Shown piece by piece: positions 16,559 through 19,398 of a stretch of 19,398 nt of DNA (positions within the stretch are counted from its first letter, which is position 1; every line of letters begins with the position of its first letter). Made by a program: the position numbers and the translations under genes. The DNA comes from Puniceicoccales bacterium (GTDB lineage Bacteria > Verrucomicrobiota > Verrucomicrobiia > Opitutales > LL51), in the NCBI GenBank assembly GCA_031268545.1, contig JAIRXD010000052.1, positions 1 through 19,398 on the forward strand. Direction: 5' to 3'. The notes beneath the pieces are model-generated. The model searched no databases. It saw nothing but the letters and a program-made list of their open reading frames with translations, and was not told where the DNA came from.

Positions 16559-17203
16559 CTATTTCTTAATTTTCTCAGCTTGTATAGAATAGGGTGGAGT
16601 TACCACGCCGCCAGATATTATCATTTTCATACCATCGGATACGGACATATCCAGATAAATCACATTGCTTTTAGGTATCAATAATAGGAATCCACTGGTA
16701 GGGTTTGGTGTGGTCGGTACGAGGACATTGACAATGTGTTGGCCAGTTTTTTCTAGAAGTTCTCCGTCGGTTTCGCTGGTAACAAAGCCTATCGAGTAGG
16801 AATCCTTGTGTGGAAAATTAACAAGTACGGTGTGCTGAAAAACCGCATCTCGATTCTTGCTTAATGTTTCGACAATCTGTTTGACTGTATTGTAAACCGT
16901 GCTTATGAATGGCAATCTGGCGATAATTTTTTCGGTCAGATTTATTATTGTCTTACCAAGCAAGTACTTGGATAACACTCCAAAGAGCGCTACAATTACC
17001 ACCAATATCAGTGTAGATAGTATGTTAATTATGGTGCTCATCCAAAATTCATCCGGTACGGATATGCCGAGAAAACTCAGGAAAAATTTACTGGTCGGTG
17101 CTCCTATATGGTCCAATAACAGATCTACCACAATTATGGTTACTCCGAGCGGGAGTATTAGTATTGTGCCTGTTATCAGCGCGTTACGTAATTTTTTAAG
17201 CAT
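16559..17203 (-). CDS. DUF502 family membrane protein
   Basis: A 214-residue protein with two transmembrane helices (about 9-30 and 55-80) and a C-terminal soluble domain. Family hallmarks are the opening LKKLRNALITGTILILPLGVTI in outline, LPFISTVYNTVKQIVETL, the VNFPHKDSYSIGFVT strand segment, VLVPTTPNPTSGFLLLIP and the closing MKMIISGGV. These match the DUF502 consensus closely. The family is widespread in bacteria and its function is not established to my knowledge. It heads the run with holA and lpxK and is divergent from rpmG across a 122-base gap. Confidence 0.92.
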   Translation of the reverse strand: MLKKLRNALITGTILILPLGVTIIVVDLLLDHIGAPTSKFFLSFLGISVPDEFWMSTIINILSTLILVVIVALFGVLSKYLLGKTIINLTEKIIARLPFISTVYNTVKQIVETLSKNRDAVFQHTVLVNFPHKDSYSIGFVTSETDGELLEKTGQHIVNVLVPTTPNPTSGFLLLIPKSNVIYLDMSVSDGMKMIISGGVVTPPYSIQAEKIKK

Positions 17204-17210
17204 GATCTAA

Positions 17211-17239
17211 ATTTTGTAATTTTTTGCAATTGATGACAA
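17211..17239 (-). promoter_or_regulatory. Candidate promoter for DUF502-holA-lpxK
   Basis: On the minus strand TTGTCA (17234-17239; 5 of 6 to TTGACA) is followed after exactly 17 bases by CAAAAT (17211-17216; 4 of 6 to TATAAT). Only seven bases separate this from the ATG at 17203, so transcription would begin at or next to the start codon. Confidence 0.45.
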
Positions 17240-17290
17240 TATTAATTTAATAGAACCTATTTTGCATATATGTTGGATTGATTTTGCCTG

Positions 17291-17319
17291 TTGACAATCA
17301 ATTTAAATTTGATGATGTT
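17291..17319 (+). promoter_or_regulatory. Candidate promoter for rpmG-ybeY
   Basis: A perfect TTGACA (17291-17296) is followed after 17 bases by GATGTT (17314-17319; only 3 of 6 to TATAAT), and six bases later by the chosen rpmG ATG at 17326. The strong -35 and exact spacing support it; the weak -10 counts against it. Confidence 0.4.
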
Positions 17320-17325
17320 TCGGCT

Positions 17326-17496
17326 ATGCCAAGAGAACATATAATTTTGGAATGCACCGAGGCTAGGCAGGAAGGTAAGCCGGTTTCGCGCTATATGTCC
17401 ACAAGAAACAAGAAGTTACAAACCGAGCGCGTCGAGAAGATGAAATATAATAAATTTCTTCGTAGACACACCCTTCATCGGGAAATTAAGAAGTAG
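17326..17496 (+). CDS. rpmG: Large-subunit ribosomal protein bL33 (zinc-independent form)
   Basis: A 56-residue basic protein with the bL33 pattern: [37 protein letters not shown] and the near-invariant ending [11 protein letters not shown]. Only one cysteine is present, so it lacks the paired CxxC zinc-ribbon motifs and belongs to the C-minus, zinc-independent form. The frame extends upstream to 17278, but the first sixteen residues do not fit bL33, and the ATG at 17326 gives the normal MPRE start and length. No ribosome binding site precedes it. ybeY follows after eight bases. Confidence 0.94.
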   Translation: MPREHIILECTEARQEGKPVSRYMSTRNKKLQTERVEKMKYNKFLRRHTLHREIKK

Positions 17497-17504
17497 ACTT
17501 TCAA

Positions 17505-17969
17505 GTGCGACGGTTGGTGGAGATAGCTGATGCCTGTACAAATTTTGTGCTAAATCGAAGCCAGGTTGTTGCCCTATTTTGGTGCCTTGACGACTTCGAT
17601 GGTTATAATATTCCCGGGGGAGATCTTTCCATTGCCTTTGTAGACCATGGGGTCATGACTTCTATTCATGGAAAATTTTTACAGGATCCGACGCCCACCG
17701 ATGTAATAACCTTCGATGGTGATAGTTCTATGGATTTTGCTGGAGAAATAATTGTCTGTCCGGATTATGGCTTGGATCGTTGCAAGGAATTTGGTACGAC
17801 GCTGGACTATGAAATATTACTCTATTTAGTTCATGGATATCTTCATCTAGCTGGCCTGGATGATGTTAATGGCGAAGCCGTCCCTAAGATGAGGGCAGCC
17901 GAAACAAAGTGCCTATCCCATTTAAATTCCATCATGGATAAGGGTTGGAATTTGATAAAATACGCCTGA
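17505..17969 (+). CDS. ybeY: Endoribonuclease / rRNA maturation factor YbeY, variant active site
   Basis: YbeY is a metal-dependent protein involved in 16S rRNA 3' processing and ribosome quality control. The 154-residue frame starts with GTG at 17505 and has the family core PTPTDVITFDGDSSMDFAGEII and the metal motif HGYLHLAGLDD. The metal motif keeps His110 and His114, but the third ligand, normally His in HGxLHLxGxDH, is Asp120. The conserved Arg before the PTDV segment (Arg59 in E. coli) is Leu59. From memory Bacteroidota YbeY proteins show the same pair of changes, so this may be a lineage form rather than a loss of function. It sits eight bases after rpmG, in keeping with a ribosomal role. 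Confidence 0.92.
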   Translation: MRRLVEIADACTNFVLNRSQVVALFWCLDDFDGYNIPGGDLSIAFVDHGVMTSIHGKFLQDPTPTDVITFDGDSSMDFAGEIIVCPDYGLDRCKEFGTTLDYEILLYLVHGYLHLAGLDDVNGEAVPKMRAAETKCLSHLNSIMDKGWNLIKYA

Positions 17970-17971
17970 AG

Positions 17972-18010
17972 ATAAAAAATACCAAGTTGCCTGGCCAAAG
18001 GATTTTTTAT
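17972..18010 (+). terminator. Possible bidirectional terminator between converging genes
   Basis: Between the ybeY stop and the stop of the diadenylate cyclase gene, ATAAAAAATACC (17972-17983) can pair with GGATTTTTTAT (18000-18010) with one bulged A. This gives an A/T stem closed by two G-C pairs, and on either strand it ends in a T-run. The loop of 16 bases is long and the G-C content of the stem is low, so its strength is doubtful. The position between convergent genes supports the call. Confidence 0.4.
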
Positions 18011-19377
18011 TATATGGTGGAGGCTGATAGGCTTTGTTCGGACAACGCGGTCATTTTGCCATCTCGGAACAGGGTGATCTGATTGGTGCTCTCCGATACG
18101 GTGATCGCAATGCTTTCGGAAATCAATGAAATAATTGCCGCAGCCGCGTGGCGAGTCCCTAGGCCACCGGGCATCTGTACATTGTGGTTATTTGGTGCCT
18201 GTATCATGGTGCCGGCCGATTCTATAACTCCATCTCCGCGAACAATAAATGCGCCATCTATGGTTGAAAATTCCTTCACCGTTTCGACCATGAATGGGTT
18301 GAGAATATTCCGCTCTTCTTCTTTGTATCCAAAAAATGGATTTAGGACCAGTTGCTTCGTGAATGGCCTTATTTTTTCTATATCTCCTAGGACAAATAAA
18401 CATCCAACTGGTTTTCCCTCACGCCCTTCAACGGAGATATCGCCGACAATGGCCAGTAAACGCTCCAAAACCTCAGGCCTAATGCCATCCTGTAGGAACA
18501 TTTTACCATTGGTTGCGGATACGGATGAACTGAATTCTTTGGCAATGTCTATCACCGATATGGTATCAAATAGATTGCTTTTGGTTATTCCGGAAATGCA
18601 GCATATTTTTTCATCTCCCTGGATCAATGCCCTGGTCAATCCTATTATTATGGCGCTCCTAAGTTGGGATAGCCTGTGGGCTGAAAATGACTGGACGAAG
18701 ATCACATTGTTCGAAGTACTTGGATCCGAAAGTGCATTGGCTTTCTGGGTGACAAATAGGGTCTTTAATCCACCAAACTTATCAGCACAGTCATAGCAGT
18801 CTCCGACTATAACATCATCGAAAATCATCACTGCCGAGCATTTGGCCCCATAGGCGATCTGCTTAGCTTTGTCAAAGATCAGACTATTGAATTTAGTTTC
18901 GTCTGGATTTTCGCTGGTCTTATAGCCTACGAATATTTTATTTATTTTTGACCGAAATGATACCATCGAAGGTTGACTTTTCAATTCATTTATTATCGAC
19001 GGATCCTGTAATATTCTCGCCAGCGTTGATAGGACATTCAGATATAAATCTCCACCCTTGGCCGATAGCAGCAAAAATAGTACTTTTATTTCCTTATGAT
19101 CCGGGGAATTGCTATTGGGTAACCCATCTTGACAGTAACCAACAGCAAAGATGTAGGGCCTGGGTATGGCCAGCTTTACATGGGGCATTGCTATGCCGTT
19201 GCCAAGGTAGGTCGGTATTGTTTTTTCCGATTCAAGAATGAGCTGAAGAATCTCTTGATTACTACCAGTGGTTTTGGGAAGATGACAAACTTCCAAAAGC
19301 TCCACGATAGCATCCTCGAATGTTTTGCTTTTGATGTCAATAATTCTGTCTTTTGCTAAAAATTTGTGTAGCCGCAT
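18010..19377 (-). CDS. PTS EIIA - pyruvate-kinase-C-like - diadenylate cyclase fusion
   Basis: A 455-residue soluble protein in three parts. Residues 1-148 form a fructose/nitrogen-type PTS EIIA domain with the phosphoacceptor His66 in GIAMPHVK. Residues about 165-300 (KQIAYGAKCSAVMIFDD; IIIGLTRALIQGDEKICCISG) resemble the pyruvate-kinase C-terminal-like domain found before the cyclase in archaeal DacZ/CdaZ enzymes. Residues about 303-442 are a DisA_N diadenylate cyclase domain with EGREGKPVGCLFVLGD, the DGA motif (374-376) and GTRH (407-410). It should condense two ATP to c-di-AMP. The second Arg of the usual RHR motif is Ala411. The likely sense is that phosphorylation of His66 adjusts cyclase output; this is inferred. 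The gene stands alone, convergent with ybeY. Confidence 0.9.
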   Translation of the reverse strand: MRLHKFLAKDRIIDIKSKTFEDAIVELLEVCHLPKTTGSNQEILQLILESEKTIPTYLGNGIAMPHVKLAIPRPYIFAVGYCQDGLPNSNSPDHKEIKVLFLLLSAKGGDLYLNVLSTLARILQDPSIINELKSQPSMVSFRSKINKIFVGYKTSENPDETKFNSLIFDKAKQIAYGAKCSAVMIFDDVIVGDCYDCADKFGGLKTLFVTQKANALSDPSTSNNVIFVQSFSAHRLSQLRSAIIIGLTRALIQGDEKICCISGITKSNLFDTISVIDIAKEFSSSVSATNGKMFLQDGIRPEVLERLLAIVGDISVEGREGKPVGCLFVLGDIEKIRPFTKQLVLNPFFGYKEEERNILNPFMVETVKEFSTIDGAFIVRGDGVIESAGTMIQAPNNHNVQMPGGLGTRHAAAAIISLISESIAITVSESTNQITLFRDGKMTALSEQSLSASTI

Positions 19378-19386
19378 TTAAAATAT

Positions 19387-19392
19387 ATTATA
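19387..19392 (-). promoter_or_regulatory. -10 box before the EIIA-diadenylate cyclase gene
   Basis: On the minus strand a perfect TATAAT ends nine bases before the ATG at 19377, within a run of A and T. Its -35 would fall beyond the right edge of the window. No ribosome binding site occurs between it and the ATG, so a very short or absent leader is expected. Confidence 0.4.
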
Positions 19393-19398
19393 ATACGT

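Noticed and set aside
17278..17325. Longer N-terminus for bL33
   Set aside because: The sixteen extra residues do not match the family and contain the TTGACA promoter-like element; the ATG at 17326 gives the normal start.
18083..18796. Long plus-strand open frame (237 codons) opposite the cyclase gene
   Set aside because: It lies wholly antisense to a well-conserved EIIA/cyclase gene and its translation shows no recognisable domain; it reflects codon bias of the real gene.

Overview
The window (about 19.4 kb, moderately A+T-rich by eye) reads as a densely packed bacterial chromosome segment of mostly housekeeping genes. It has lipopolysaccharide genes (lpxK and the Kdo-pathway kdsD), murG, holA, ybeY and rpmG, so the organism is Gram-negative with peptidoglycan. 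The closest match from memory is Verrucomicrobiota, probably class Opitutia. The reasons are an LpxK with an extended basic N-terminus and a [10 protein letters not shown] segment, a dimeric archaeal/eukaryotic-type GlyRS, a GldG/DUF4340 pair, a zinc-less bL33 and a PTS-EIIA/diadenylate cyclase fusion. No search was possible, so the phylum is an inference.

Layout. (1) Positions 3-293, plus strand: the 3' end of a gene entering from outside, encoding a tyrosine-rich YDANxKLxGKTK-type repeat with an alternating 14/12-residue period. (2) 310-6880, minus strand: six closely spaced genes read from right to left. They are an OppF-like ABC ATPase, a RodZ-like HTH membrane protein, a GldG-like protein, a DUF4340 protein, murG, and a membrane-anchored NAPE-PLD-like metallo-beta-lactamase-fold protein. 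(3) 7001-11419, plus strand: gatC-gatA-mnmA-glyQS, a translation-fidelity cluster of amidotransferase subunits, tRNA thiolase and tRNA synthetase. (4) 11475-14279, plus strand: kdsD, a dCMP deaminase gene, yqgE and thyA, mostly joined by ATGA overlaps; two of them form the dCMP to dUMP to dTMP route. (5) 14224-17203, minus strand: DUF502, holA, lpxK; the 3' end of lpxK overlaps the 3' end of thyA antiparallel by 56 bp. (6) 17326-17969, plus strand: rpmG-ybeY. (7) 18010-19377, minus strand: a three-part protein with PTS EIIA, a pyruvate-kinase-C-like domain and a diadenylate cyclase.

The most interesting items are the EIIA/diadenylate cyclase fusion, which could link phosphotransfer state to c-di-AMP synthesis and carries RHA in place of the RHR motif; the GldG/DUF4340 pair without its usual permease, sharing an operon with murG; the YbeY with two paired active-site substitutions; the phased repeat protein at the left edge; and the scarcity of Shine-Dalgarno sequences together with -10-like boxes placed directly before start codons, which suggests leaderless transcripts. 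I found no tRNA, rRNA, CRISPR array, insertion sequence or integrase. No gene-free stretch exceeds about 125 bases.
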